Program-made: the position numbers and the translations under genes
Shown: positions 9,261-18,160 of the stretch, in pieces
Layout: every line of letters starts with the position of its first letter
Position numbering within the stretch: position 1 is the first letter of the stretch
Notes under the pieces: generated by a model
The model's database searches: none
What the model saw: only the letters and a program-made list of their open reading frames with translations
Told to the model about the DNA's origin: nothing
NCBI GenBank assembly: GCA_965279205.1
Contig: OZ257144.1
Coordinates: forward strand, 1,240,001-1,304,000
Direction: 5' to 3'
DNA: 64,000 nucleotides
DNA from: UBA7672 sp965279205
Lineage (GTDB): Bacteria > Pseudomonadota > Alphaproteobacteria > Caulobacterales > Hyphomonadaceae

Positions 9261-11080
9261 CAGAAGGCCTGTCCGATGGAGATATAGATCTGGAAGTCGG
9301 CGTCGCCCTGCCGCTTGCCCAGCGGGACTGCGAAATCGGCACGCAGCGGACCAAAGGCCGTGTAATAGCGCACGCCAACGCCGGCGCCCGCGCGCATGGC
9401 GTCGATTGGCGGCTCGACGTTGGAGCCGGCGGCGCCAGCATCGAGGAAAGCGACATAGCCGAGCGTGTCCGTTGCGCGGTATCGCCCCTCGATGCTCATT
9501 TCGACAAGCGACCGGCCGCCGGTCAGGCCAGTGGCGTCGCGCGGGGACAGCGACTGGTATTCATAGCCACGCACCGATCCACCGCCACCGGCAAAGAACA
9601 GGCGATCAGGCGGCGCGCCGTTCGGGCCGGCGATCGTGCCGATGCGCCCGCGCAGCGCGCCCACGAAGTTGTCGGTTCCGAAATCGGAATAGATGCTCGC
9701 TTCGCCACTCAGCCGCGCATAGGCGATCGTCGTATCGCCATAGGTGAAGCCGGGCTCCACGGCGATGCGCGCGCGAACGCCGTTCACTGGCTCAAGGATG
9801 TCACGGACGCCGACATACTCCGCCGTGGCCGAACCCGACAGGATATAGAGATTGCGGCGGCCGGCGCCCTGAACCCGGGATTGCCGATCGAGAATGCTGG
9901 CATAGCCCGCCTCGAGGCCGAGCGATCCTCTTATGCGCGGCGTCAGTCTCTCTTCGATCGATGCCGAGACGCTGGCGCCGGATTGATCGAACGCGTCGGT
10001 CTCGAAGTCCTCGATCTTGCCGGTGACTTCGAGTGTCCGTCCGTAGCGGCCGATATGGGGCAGGTGATAGGTTGTCTGGAGGCGCCGCTCCAGCGTCGCC
10101 AGCTGGGCGCCAACCGTCAGCGTGTCGCCCCATCCGCTGTAGTTGCGCAACTCCCACTCGCCATCGACACCATAGCCCTCGCTAGTGGACGCCGAAGCGC
10201 CGACAGCAATCGTGCGACGCTTGCGCTCCTTGAGTTCGACCGCCACGCTGCGGTCCGTCGCCTCGCCGTCGGCTGCTGGCGCGGTCTCTCCGCCGGGAGA
10301 CAGGCGCACGGCGGCGGTATCGAACAGCCCCGTCTCGGCAAGACGCGACCGGAACTCATCCAGCTTGGCAGGCGTGTACTGTTCGCCCGGCTTCCAGGGT
10401 TTCAGCCGTTCGATGAAATCCTGCTTGGTGACATCGAGCCCGGCGACCGACAGCTTGCCGAACGATGCGCGCAGACCCGGATGCAGCCGGAAGGTCAGTT
10501 CGATGGTCTGCGTCTTCGCATCGGCGAGCGCGTCGACATTGTCGGCCTTCGCATCCGGATAGCCAGCATTGCGCAGCCGCGCGATCAGCGCATCGCCTGT
10601 TTCGATCACCGGCTGCGCGCGCGCGGGAATGCCGGTCGCCAGCGGCGCCAGCAGTGAGGAGAGCTCTGCCTGCGTGGTCTCGTCGGGCGTCGTGTCGATG
10701 TATTCGATCCTGCGCGACTGGTAGGTGAATAGCGGCCCCGGCGTCACGATCACGGCGCGGGTGAAGGTATCAACGCCTTCGGCCACGCCCTGGACATCGG
10801 CTTGGTAGTACCCTTCGGATTCCAGGAAAGTCGCGACCGTCTCGCCGGCGCGGTCAGCCTGGCGCTTTGCTTCGAACAGCGTCTCCGGCGCGGGCTCTTC
10901 GCGCTGGAGTTTCTTGAGGTCGTCGCTCAGCGACGCGGGTATGCCGATGACAGGAACCCGGCCCGCGTCACCATTCCCCTGTTGCGCGAAAGCCGGCGAG
11001 GAGATCAGCACAAGCAGGCTCAGCCCCAGGGCCAAAAGGCTCCGGGCGGCTCGGCCTGCATGTCGTCCGCCGAACGCCAT
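9260..11080 (-). CDS. tamA: outer-membrane Omp85-family protein TamA
   Basis: Omp85-family outer-membrane barrel partner of TamB. It is 606 residues with a signal peptide (about 1-32, LLALGLSLLVLISSPAFAQ). POTRA-like domains occupy roughly residues 40-270 and the 16-strand barrel follows, including the Omp85 motif VRGYEY in lid-loop context (FFAGGGGSVRGYEYQSL) and a C-terminal strand ending in aromatic Phe (FQIYISIGQAF), the usual outer-membrane signal. The stop overlaps the tamB start. dapE lies 128 bases upstream in the same direction and could share a transcript. Confidence 0.95.
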   Translation of the reverse strand: MAFGGRHAGRAARSLLALGLSLLVLISSPAFAQQGNGDAGRVPVIGIPASLSDDLKKLQREEPAPETLFEAKRQADRAGETVATFLESEGYYQADVQGVAEGVDTFTRAVIVTPGPLFTYQSRRIEYIDTTPDETTQAELSSLLAPLATGIPARAQPVIETGDALIARLRNAGYPDAKADNVDALADAKTQTIELTFRLHPGLRASFGKLSVAGLDVTKQDFIERLKPWKPGEQYTPAKLDEFRSRLAETGLFDTAAVRLSPGGETAPAADGEATDRSVAVELKERKRRTIAVGASASTSEGYGVDGEWELRNYSGWGDTLTVGAQLATLERRLQTTYHLPHIGRYGRTLEVTGKIEDFETDAFDQSGASVSASIEERLTPRIRGSLGLEAGYASILDRQSRVQGAGRRNLYILSGSATAEYVGVRDILEPVNGVRARIAVEPGFTYGDTTIAYARLSGEASIYSDFGTDNFVGALRGRIGTIAGPNGAPPDRLFFAGGGGSVRGYEYQSLSPRDATGLTGGRSLVEMSIEGRYRATDTLGYVAFLDAGAAGSNVEPPIDAMRAGAGVGVRYYTAFGPLRADFAVPLGKRQGDADFQIYISIGQAF

Positions 11081-11208
11081 TCACACACTCGATGCTGTCG
11101 CCAGCATTCACATAGGTTGCCGCTGCGTTGCGGCAGGTTTTCAAGAAGCAAGCAATACGCCGCGGCAATCTCGTGGCGACGCGGATTCACCGTATGCGTG
11201 AGCCAGGT

Positions 11209-12357
11209 TCAGGCCGCGGCGAAATAGCTGGCCAGAAGCCGGTAATATATCCGGCAAAGCGTTTCGATTTCGTCGACCGGGATGCATTCGTCGACCTTGT
11301 GCGCCATCTCGTTTCTTACGCCGAGTTCAGCTACCGGACAGACATCCTTGATGTAGCGCGCGTCAGAGGTTCCACCGCCGGTTGTTAACGCTGGAGAGCG
11401 CCCCGTTTCCGCTTTCACCGCGCTGACGATCAGGTCGGTCAGCCGGCCCGGTTCGGTGTAGAACGCTTCGCCCGAAACGCGCTGCTCGATCGTGATGGTC
11501 ACACCGTTCTGGGTAGTGCCGATCAGTTGCTCGATGCGCGCCATCAGGTCATCCCCCTTGTGGTTGGGGTTGAACCGGATGTTGAACTTGGCGGTCGCTA
11601 TCGCGGGTATGACATTGTGCGCCGGATTGCCGACATCGATGGTCGTCACTTCGAGGTTCGATGGCTGGAAGCCCGGGCTGCCATTGTCGAGCTTTATCCC
11701 GCGCAGCTTGGCCAGCGCATCCAGCAATACCGGTAACGGGTTGGCGGACTTCTCCGGGTAGGCAACATGGCCCTGCTTGCCGGTGGCCTTGATCACCGCA
11801 TTGAGCGATCCGCGCCTGCCATTCTTGACGATGTCGGCGATGATGTCTTCCGAGGTCGGTTCGCCGACAATGCAATGGTCGAGCTTTTCGCCATCCGCGA
11901 TGACGGCCGGCAGCAGGCGGCGCGTGCCATGCAGCCCCGGGCCTTCCTCGTCGCCCGTGATCAGCAGCGATATCGAACCTTGCGGGGCACCATGGTCGGA
12001 GAGATACCGGGCCGTGGCCGAAACGAACGCCGCGATGGCGCCCTTCATGTCGGACGCGCCACGGCCATAGAGCACGCCGCCGCGGATCTCGGCGCCGAAC
12101 GGATCGACCGTCCATCCGGCCTCATCGCCCACGGGCACCACATCGGTATGGCCGGCAAAACAGAGATTGGGCGCCGCTCCGCCGAGCCGGGCATAGAGAT
12201 TGTCTACCCCTTCGAACGGATAGCGCTTGGTTCGGAACCCGATCGATTCGAGGGCGTCGGCCAGAACATCCTGCGCGCCATCATGGCAGGGGTTCACGGT
12301 GCGCTCGCGGATGAGGGCCTGGGACAGGATGATGGGGTCGTGCAGGTTATCGGTCAT
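11209..12357 (-). CDS. dapE: succinyl-diaminopimelate desuccinylase
   Basis: M20-family dinuclear zinc hydrolase that removes succinate from N-succinyl-LL-2,6-diaminopimelate in lysine and peptidoglycan-precursor synthesis. The 382-residue length is typical. Metal ligands and catalytic residues are all visible: His70 and Asp72 in FAGHTDVVP, Asp103 in YGRGASDMKG, Glu137/Glu138 in ITGDEEGPG, a Glu in VGEPTSED and a C-terminal His in RNEMAHKVDE; GGGTSDARYI is also diagnostic of DapE rather than ArgE. The gene is cytoplasmic, divergent from the OmpA-domain gene and upstream of tamA; I see no other lysine genes nearby. Confidence 0.95.
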   Translation of the reverse strand: MTDNLHDPIILSQALIRERTVNPCHDGAQDVLADALESIGFRTKRYPFEGVDNLYARLGGAAPNLCFAGHTDVVPVGDEAGWTVDPFGAEIRGGVLYGRGASDMKGAIAAFVSATARYLSDHGAPQGSISLLITGDEEGPGLHGTRRLLPAVIADGEKLDHCIVGEPTSEDIIADIVKNGRRGSLNAVIKATGKQGHVAYPEKSANPLPVLLDALAKLRGIKLDNGSPGFQPSNLEVTTIDVGNPAHNVIPAIATAKFNIRFNPNHKGDDLMARIEQLIGTTQNGVTITIEQRVSGEAFYTEPGRLTDLIVSAVKAETGRSPALTTGGGTSDARYIKDVCPVAELGVRNEMAHKVDECIPVDEIETLCRIYYRLLASYFAAA

Positions 12358-12521
12358 TGCGGGGGTTTAGCGTGGCCCGGTAGGGCTGGAAAGGAAGTCC
12401 GTTCCATCAGGCACTTAACCGGTCATACTTGCCCCCGCCGCCACAGGACCGGTATGACCAGAGGTAGAGCAAGGCTGTGGAAAACCCCACAGCTCAGGTG
12501 GCAACCGCGATTGAGGGTTAG

Positions 12522-13796
12522 ATGGGCAAAGCCTCTTCCTTCAACGACCCGTTCGCCCGGCGCGCCCCGCCGGCCGGCAGCGGCGCGCCCGACAGGTTCA
12601 GCACCAAGGGCAAGCCGCCAGCGGGGGGTGACGCCTTCGCCGATCGGCCAGCCAAGGCGGCCGATGGCGATGCATTCAAGACATCCGCCCCCAAGCCAGC
12701 TCCGCCCAAGTCAGCTCCGCCCAAACCAGCTCCGCCGAGCGCCAGGGCGTTCGAGCCGGTCCCGCCTCCGCCCAAACCAGCTGCGCCGCCTCCGGCGCCA
12801 AAGCCGGCGCCTCCCCCTCGTCCCCTCCTGCAGGTGGTCGCGGCCAATGAGGCGCCAGTACCGGTCGAAGCAGTCGCTGTCGACGAACTCAGGCGCAAGG
12901 AACAGAAGCGCAAGTTTGCAGCTGGAAGATCATCGTCGCTGGTTCTGGTATCGGCCGCTGGTCCGATGACAGCGACTGCGGTAGCCGAACCTGCCGTGGC
13001 GACTGGCGGTGGCCAGGGCGAGCTCGTCATGCCGGCGATCACGAAGCCTGAACCGAAAGCGAAGGTTCGCTCCGGCGGCGGTGGTGGGGCGGGGGCCGGC
13101 GGCAATCCGCCGCGCGAGCGCCTGTTCAGCCAGGACGATCTTATCGGCGTGCTGTTCGGCGCCGCGATCCTCATCTTCCTGATGTTCTACCTTTTCCGCG
13201 GGCGCGCCGATGCGCCTGCGGACAATCGCCTGGTCAATTCCCAATTCGCGACCAACGAAGCGGTCGTTGCGCCGCCACCTGCGCCACTCGTGGATCCGTT
13301 CGGCGATGCGCCCGTCAATCTCAAGCCGACATCACCGATACCGGCGCCGGCCGAGCCCGAGGCCGCTATTGCTCCCGCAGCGCCTGTTGCGTCTCCCCCG
13401 CCTGCGCCAGACCGCACGCTGCGCGCCTGGTTCTGCACCGCGCAGAGCGAGCTGACGCCTGCCTCCCGCGCGGCCCTGGAAAAGGAACTCACCGACTTCG
13501 CCAAATCCTTCGAGGGCAAGGAAGTCGTGGTGATGGGTTACGCCGACACGCGCGGCGCCACGGCTTACAACTCCTGGCTCGGCGGCGTCCGCGCCAATGT
13601 GGTCGCCGACTTTCTGCGCACCAAGGGCATCAAGATCGCTGAGAAAGAAGGCGTGGGCGAACTCTCCGGGCTCGAGGACAACCAGAACTGCGCCAACCAG
13701 CGCCGCGTCGATGTCTGGGTGAAGGGCGCGCCCGGCGAAGAGCCTGACCGCACCTGCGCGCCGCCCAGGGAAGCAGCCGAGCTGGTGTGCGGCTAG
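12522..13796 (+). CDS. OmpA-domain inner-membrane protein with proline-rich N-terminus
   Basis: A 424-residue protein with unusual architecture. There is no signal peptide. Residues 1-200 are low-complexity Pro/Ala/Lys-rich with short PKPAPPK-type repeats and a Gly-rich stretch (184-194). One transmembrane helix follows at about 207-226 (LIGVLFGAAILIFLMFYLF). A second Pro/Ala linker leads to an OmpA-like peptidoglycan-binding domain (about 305-410; VVMGYADTRGATAYNSWLGGVRANVVADFL, NQNCANQRRVDVWV). Topology suggests N-terminus in the cytoplasm and OmpA domain in the periplasm. Similar layouts occur in MotB-like and cell-pole proteins, but no MotA partner is near. Function unknown. It converges with the PHP lipoprotein gene with a three-base gap. 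Confidence 0.8.
   Translation: MGKASSFNDPFARRAPPAGSGAPDRFSTKGKPPAGGDAFADRPAKAADGDAFKTSAPKPAPPKSAPPKPAPPSARAFEPVPPPPKPAAPPPAPKPAPPPRPLLQVVAANEAPVPVEAVAVDELRRKEQKRKFAAGRSSSLVLVSAAGPMTATAVAEPAVATGGGQGELVMPAITKPEPKAKVRSGGGGGAGAGGNPPRERLFSQDDLIGVLFGAAILIFLMFYLFRGRADAPADNRLVNSQFATNEAVVAPPPAPLVDPFGDAPVNLKPTSPIPAPAEPEAAIAPAAPVASPPPAPDRTLRAWFCTAQSELTPASRAALEKELTDFAKSFEGKEVVVMGYADTRGATAYNSWLGGVRANVVADFLRTKGIKIAEKEGVGELSGLEDNQNCANQRRVDVWVKGAPGEEPDRTCAPPREAAELVCG
12695..12739 (+). repeat. three tandem 15-bp repeats inside the OmpA-domain gene
   Basis: Three near-identical 15-base units built on the core CAGCTCCGCC, starting at 12695, 12710 and 12725. They encode the repeated Pro/Ala/Lys motif near residues 59-72 of the OmpA-domain protein. 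In-frame units of this kind can expand or contract without breaking the frame, giving length variation in the disordered linker. Confidence 0.8.
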
Positions 13797-13799
13797 CGC

Positions 13800-15338
13800 C
13801 TAGCGCGCCCGCACATAGATCGGATTGCCCAACAGCAGCAGCTTGCCGGAAGAGTCGCGCACTTCGGGGCGGATATAGCCGAGGGTGGCTCCAGGTTTGA
13901 GCGTAATGGCGACCCGCAGCCGGTTCCGTGACGCGATGGGGCTTTCGAGAACCTCGGGCTCGGTAACTGTGATGTTGACGGGGATCAGGACCAACTTCGA
14001 GTCTTGGCCGACGGCGGATCTAGTGATGGTAATAGTTGCGGCTTCATCGTCATTGAGGCGAAGTTCGCCACCCATGTTGACGGTTTGTCTCCCGGCGCGT
14101 GCTTCCATGTCGAGCGTGGCTTCGGGAAGGCCAGCGACGTCGATGAAGACGCGGCCGGATTTGACCCCGGCGATGATGCCCTTGGTGGAGAGTTCGTTCG
14201 CCCAGACGACCGTGGTTGGTGTGCCGATGGGTGGCTGTTTCGCGCCGGTGCGATCCGTTGCGTCGTGATTGTCGCTGCCGCCGATAGCAGTGATGCGGTG
14301 GCCCTGTTTCAGGAGATTGTCCCAGAAGCGGATGCCGGAGAGCGGGCCTTCTGGGCCGCCGGTGCGCATGCCGCTGCCGTTCAGGACTTCCATCGCGGTT
14401 ACGCGAGACCAGTCCGTATCCCTCACGGTCCAGCCGCAGCCCATGCAGGCTTCGCCGGAGGGAAGCGATGGGTGGTTGATCGAGAGAAAGCCGCCTGCTG
14501 CGTCGACCTGGTCGAACAGCTTACCGAGCGTGGGCAGGCGCAAGGAACCGAGCTGGAAGTCGAGGAAACCCGTATTGCCGATGGCGTTGGCGTGGCCGTT
14601 GAACGTGGTGATTTCGGTGCCGGGGATCAGCAGCGTTTTCGGGAAAGCGGACTGGAGTTCGCGGATGTCCTGCAGCTGCGTGATCGTGTTGTGGTCGGTG
14701 ATGGCGGCGAAGTCGAGGCCAGCAGCGCGCGCGGCCTCGAATGTGCGAACGGCTGGGCACGGGCCGCGCGTCGAGGGCGGATTGGCGCTGGCGCTGATGG
14801 CGCCGACGATGTCGCACGAGCCATCGGAGTGTGCGGTGTGCATGTGGAAGTCGCCGCGGCGCCAGCCGCTCGCTGGGGACAGCGGCTTCGAGAGATCTGC
14901 GAGGCCGACTTCTTTCTTCATGCCGTCGGGCGGGGCGAAGGCAATCGTTGCTTCGTACTGCGCCGTTTGGCCTTCGCGGATATTGGGAACGCCGAGGACG
15001 AGATGCCATGTGCCAGGCTGGATCGGACCGATGCCGTAAGAAGGTGTGCCCTCGAACTCGCCGATCTCGATGTGAGATTTGTTTCCGCCGCTCCATCCGC
15101 GCTGGCCCTGCGGGTCGCGCAGGCCGAGATCGATCACGGTGCGGTTTTCCTTGTTGTAGGCGAAGTCGATGGTGATCTTCTTCGTGCCTGGTGGCACGGT
15201 GAAAGGCAGTTCCTTGTAGGTCTGATGATCGGCGCGACTGATGTCACCGGAGAGGATGATGGGCGCGGTGTCCGGCGCGAGCGTGGGTTCGGTGGCGCAG
15301 GCGACGAGGGCGAGTGCTGCGATCAGGATCGTGCGCAT
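13800..15338 (-). CDS. PHP-domain metallohydrolase lipoprotein (CehA/McbA-like)
   Basis: A 512-residue exported protein. I take ATG 15336-15338 as start because it has GAGAGG upstream and opens with a lipoprotein signal (MRTILIAALALVACATE, lipobox cysteine at residue 14); the frame remains open for 80 codons further upstream but that sequence is arginine-rich shadow. Residues about 20-150 look like a beta-sandwich prepeptidase-type domain. The PHP metallo-domain follows with GDFHMHTAHSDGS, FAAITDHNTI, IPGTEITTFNGHANAIG and HPSLPSGEACMGCGW, and GGSDNHD near the end, giving the usual His/Asp metal ligands. Family members cleave phosphate or ester bonds; the substrate here is unknown. Confidence 0.85.
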   Translation of the reverse strand: MRTILIAALALVACATEPTLAPDTAPIILSGDISRADHQTYKELPFTVPPGTKKITIDFAYNKENRTVIDLGLRDPQGQRGWSGGNKSHIEIGEFEGTPSYGIGPIQPGTWHLVLGVPNIREGQTAQYEATIAFAPPDGMKKEVGLADLSKPLSPASGWRRGDFHMHTAHSDGSCDIVGAISASANPPSTRGPCPAVRTFEAARAAGLDFAAITDHNTITQLQDIRELQSAFPKTLLIPGTEITTFNGHANAIGNTGFLDFQLGSLRLPTLGKLFDQVDAAGGFLSINHPSLPSGEACMGCGWTVRDTDWSRVTAMEVLNGSGMRTGGPEGPLSGIRFWDNLLKQGHRITAIGGSDNHDATDRTGAKQPPIGTPTTVVWANELSTKGIIAGVKSGRVFIDVAGLPEATLDMEARAGRQTVNMGGELRLNDDEAATITITRSAVGQDSKLVLIPVNITVTEPEVLESPIASRNRLRVAITLKPGATLGYIRPEVRDSSGKLLLLGNPIYVRAR

Positions 15339-15409
15339 GATTCCGCCTCTCGAACTTTGAGGAAGATTAGGCGGACAGTGTGACAGAGCCAACTGATCTC
15401 GACGCCGTG

Positions 15410-15490
15410 TCCCCCGCGAAGGCGGGGGTCCAGTGCGAATTGTGAGGCGCTCTCTTCTTTCAAGAGGGCTGGACCCCGCCTTCGCGGGGA
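15410..15490. repeat. REP-like palindrome
   Basis: Arms at 15410-15433 and 15469-15490 are reverse complements apart from one extra C and one extra G in the left arm (core CCCCGCGAAGGCGGGG). The 35-base loop contains its own small hairpin CTCTT-CTTTC-AAGAG. It lies between the 5' end of the PHP lipoprotein gene and the 3' end of the VOC gene. Intergenic palindromes of this general sequence are scattered repeats in alphaproteobacterial genomes (established knowledge of the element class; copy number here cannot be tested). Confidence 0.75.
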
Positions 15491-15510
15491 ACGCGGACCA
15501 AGGTCCGCTT

Positions 15511-15915
15511 CTAGTCGCGGGGCGGCAGGGCCTCCCGCACGACAGCTTCGATCTTGAAGCCGTCGAGGTCGAAGACAAAGCAACCGTAGAAGCCAGCTGT
15601 GTATTGCGGCCGCACGCCGGGCGCGCCGGTATCCACGCCGCCGTATTTCAGCGCCACCTCGTGGAAAGCATCGACCTCTGTGCGATTCCGGGCACGAAAG
15701 CTGATGTGAAGTCCGACGCCAGACGTCGCAGCGCCAGGCTCTTTTGCCAGGATCCAGAAGATCGGCGGCAACACATCATCCGGGCCCCAGCCGATCGCCC
15801 CGTCGCGCTGCTTGCGGCGGACGAGCCCGAGCGTTGCGAGTACGGCGTCGTAGAAGGCAGCGGACTTTTCGAAGTCTGCGACGGGGATGGAGACGTGATC
15901 GACGAAGGCGGGCAT
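15511..15915 (-). CDS. VOC (glyoxalase/bleomycin-resistance fold) family protein
   Basis: A 134-residue single vicinal-oxygen-chelate domain protein. The opening FVDHVSIPVADFEKSAAFYDAVLATLG is the classical VOC first beta-alpha unit with a metal-ligand histidine, and FVFDLDGFKIEAVV is the closing strand with a C-terminal glutamate ligand. VOC proteins include glyoxalases, extradiol dioxygenases and antibiotic-binding proteins, so the substrate cannot be inferred. It is a monocistronic-looking gene between the REP-like palindrome and the M2 peptidase terminator; no strong Shine-Dalgarno is visible. Confidence 0.85.
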   Translation of the reverse strand: MPAFVDHVSIPVADFEKSAAFYDAVLATLGLVRRKQRDGAIGWGPDDVLPPIFWILAKEPGAATSGVGLHISFRARNRTEVDAFHEVALKYGGVDTGAPGVRPQYTAGFYGCFVFDLDGFKIEAVVREALPPRD

Positions 15916-16000
15916 GGCGCAAGCATCTGCCTGTGCGCGCCGTGGTTCAACTGTTCGATTTGAATAGGTGGGCTAGTGAGAGGCGCCTCACAGGCGCCGC

Positions 16001-16033
16001 AAACAAAAACGCCGCCCTGGTGGAGGCGGCGTT
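16001..16033 (-). terminator. Rho-independent terminator of the M2 peptidase gene
   Basis: A nine-base-pair perfect stem AACGCCGCC / GGCGGCGTT (16008-16016 and 16025-16033) with an eight-base loop. On the minus strand it is followed by TTTGTTTG, and it lies 22 bases after the peptidase stop codon. Confidence 0.85.
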
Positions 16034-16054
16034 CTCGCGTTCAGTTGTTAGAGC

Positions 16055-18001
16055 TTACCAGCCGCAGGTCTGGCCCTTATTCTGCTCTTTCATCCAGGTC
16101 TGCAGCGGCGCGAAGTAGGAAACCAGCGCCGAACCGTCGAGCTTGCGTGAGCCGGTGAAGGCTTCGAGCGCATCCGGCCAGGGCTTGCTTGCGCCCATCT
16201 CCAGCATCTTGGTGAACTTCGCGCCGACTTCCTTGTTGCCGTAGATCGAGCAGCGGTGCAGCGGTCCGGTCCATCCGGCTTGTTCGCACGCGGCCTTCTG
16301 GAACTGGAACTGCAGCACGAACGACAGGAAGTAGCGCAGGTAAGGCGTGTTACCCGGGATGTGGAATTTCGCGCCCGGGTCGAACGCATCCGCAGGCCGC
16401 GGTCCCGGCGCGACGATGCCCTGATACTTCAGGCCGAGATCCCACCAGGACTGGTTGTATTGCGCGGGCGGCGTTGCGCCACGGAAGACCTGCCAGCGCC
16501 AGTTGTCGACCTTCAGCGCGAAGGGTAGGAACGCCACCTTTTCCAGCGCGCGGTCCATCAGGAGGCCGATATCGGCTGAAGCCGGCGGAACCTTCGAGAT
16601 CAGGTTCAGCTGCTTCAGGTATTCCGGCGTCACGCTGAGCGCGATGAAGTCGCCGATCGCTTCATGGAAGCCGTCATTCGCGCCATTGCGGAAGATGAAG
16701 TCCTGACCCTTGTAGGCGCGCTGATAGAAGTTGTGGCCCAGTTCGTGGTGGACGGTTGAGAAATCCTCGGCATTCACCTGCGTGCACATCTTGATGCGGA
16801 TGTCGTCGAGATTGTCGATGTCCCAGGCCGAAGCGTGACACACGACTTCGCGGTCGCGTGGACGGGTGATCAGCGAGCGCTGCCAGAACGTTTCCGGCAA
16901 GGGCGGAAGGCCGAGCGAGGTGTAGAAGCCCTCTCCCGTTTTCACCATCTTGATGGGGTCGTACTTCTTCGCGACGAGAACGTCGGAAAGACTGTAGCCG
17001 GGATTGGAGGCTTTGGGGGCGACGAGGTCGTAGATGTTGCCCCAGTCTTGCGCCCACATATTGCCCAGAAGATCAGCGCGGATCGGGCCGGTCTTCGGCT
17101 GCACCTTGTCGCCATACTGCGCATTGAGCCTGCCACGCACATAGCAGTGCAGGTCCTGGTATAGCGGTTGAACCTGCGTCCACAGGCCATCGACCACCTT
17201 CTCCATGTCCGCAGACGGCATGTCGTAATTGGCCAGCCACATGTCGGCGATGTCCTTGAAGCCGAGCTCCTTGGCGCCCGCATTGCCGATCTCGACCATG
17301 CGCACATAGTCGGCCTTCATCGGCGGCGAGATGCCATGCCAGCCTTCCCACGCGGCCTTGAGCAGGCTCGCATCGCGCGATTCAGCGATAATCTGCGAAG
17401 CCTCTTCCAGCGTCATGGGCACCTTGGGGTCGCGCAGCTCTTCCTTCTTCTTGCCCTTGTTGAGGATCCGCAGCGCAGCGCCAGCGTTGATCGTCTCGCC
17501 CGTGATTGACACCTTGCCCTTGCCATAGGTCGACTGCAGGTCGGTGAGGATGCGGTTGAGTTCGTCGGCCACCTGCTTCTGCTGGTCAGGCGTTCCGGTC
17601 GACGGCGCGGGCATGGTGATGCCCGAGCGCAGGATATCCATCTTGCGCTTCTGCGCAGGCGTCATGGGGACGCCTTCAAACTGCTTGGTCTCGTTGGCGA
17701 GACGCACTGACAGCAGCGTGCCTTCTGAGCCAGCGCGGGCGTTCAGCCAGTCCGTGTCATCGGTGATGAAGTTGGAGTTCACCCAAGCGACACGCGCCGC
17801 ATAGTCCGAATAATCCGAAAGCTCCTTCTCTGCCCTGGCGAGAAAAGCCGCCGGATCAGGCTTCGGCTTGGCGGGTGTGGCTTCGGCTGCCTGCACCACG
17901 GGAGCCGGCGTCGGCGCGACGGCCACGGGTTCGGAAACACTGGTGCAGCTGGAAAGAGCCAGGGCGCCGATAGCCGCGCCGCACAGCAGGAACTGTCTCA
18001 T
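16055..18001 (-). CDS. M2-family (ACE-like) zinc peptidyl-dipeptidase lipoprotein
   Basis: Exported zinc metallopeptidase related to angiotensin-converting enzyme, which removes dipeptides from peptide C-termini. The start at 18001 (MRQFLLCGAAIGALALSSC) is preferred over an ATG three codons upstream because AAGGA lies eight bases before it, and it gives 648 residues. The lipobox is LSSC. An Ala/Pro linker follows, then the all-helical peptidase domain with HHELGHNFYQ (zinc His residues and catalytic Glu) and, 24 residues on, HEAIGDFIALS containing the third ligand Glu. Bacterial M2 enzymes are common in Caulobacterales and Xanthomonadales. A clear terminator follows; no neighbouring operon partner. 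Confidence 0.93.
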   Translation of the reverse strand: MRQFLLCGAAIGALALSSCTSVSEPVAVAPTPAPVVQAAEATPAKPKPDPAAFLARAEKELSDYSDYAARVAWVNSNFITDDTDWLNARAGSEGTLLSVRLANETKQFEGVPMTPAQKRKMDILRSGITMPAPSTGTPDQQKQVADELNRILTDLQSTYGKGKVSITGETINAGAALRILNKGKKKEELRDPKVPMTLEEASQIIAESRDASLLKAAWEGWHGISPPMKADYVRMVEIGNAGAKELGFKDIADMWLANYDMPSADMEKVVDGLWTQVQPLYQDLHCYVRGRLNAQYGDKVQPKTGPIRADLLGNMWAQDWGNIYDLVAPKASNPGYSLSDVLVAKKYDPIKMVKTGEGFYTSLGLPPLPETFWQRSLITRPRDREVVCHASAWDIDNLDDIRIKMCTQVNAEDFSTVHHELGHNFYQRAYKGQDFIFRNGANDGFHEAIGDFIALSVTPEYLKQLNLISKVPPASADIGLLMDRALEKVAFLPFALKVDNWRWQVFRGATPPAQYNQSWWDLGLKYQGIVAPGPRPADAFDPGAKFHIPGNTPYLRYFLSFVLQFQFQKAACEQAGWTGPLHRCSIYGNKEVGAKFTKMLEMGASKPWPDALEAFTGSRKLDGSALVSYFAPLQTWMKEQNKGQTCGW

Positions 18002-18107
18002 ATCACCCATCCTTTGGAATGTTGGGCCCTGTTCGGGAACGGGCGGAGACTAGTTCGCGCCAAGGCAGGGTCAACGGGGCAGGGATATGCAGCTCACAAA
18101 TGAAAAC

Positions 18108-18133
18108 CGCCCCGGAAGCGAGCTTCCGGGGCG
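18108..18133 (-). terminator. Terminator of the MacAB-type efflux operon
   Basis: Perfect 12-base inverted repeat CGCCCCGGAAGC / GCTTCCGGGGCG with a two-base centre (effectively an 11-bp stem with a CGAG-type tetraloop). On the minus strand it is followed by GGTTTTC and stands 28 bases past the outer-membrane efflux gene stop. The plus-strand side also ends in TTCTTTT, so it could work in both directions. Confidence 0.85.
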
Positions 18134-18160
18134 TTCTTTTCGATATCAAGGCGGTCGAGC

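Noticed and set aside
14004..15383. 459-codon plus-strand frame over the PHP lipoprotein
   Set aside because: Antisense shadow without motif or ribosome binding site; the minus strand holds PHP metal motifs.
15339..15578. Longer start for the PHP lipoprotein
   Set aside because: The extra 80 codons run through the REP-like palindrome and are Arg/Ser-rich; MRTILIAALALVAC at 15338 is a proper lipoprotein signal.
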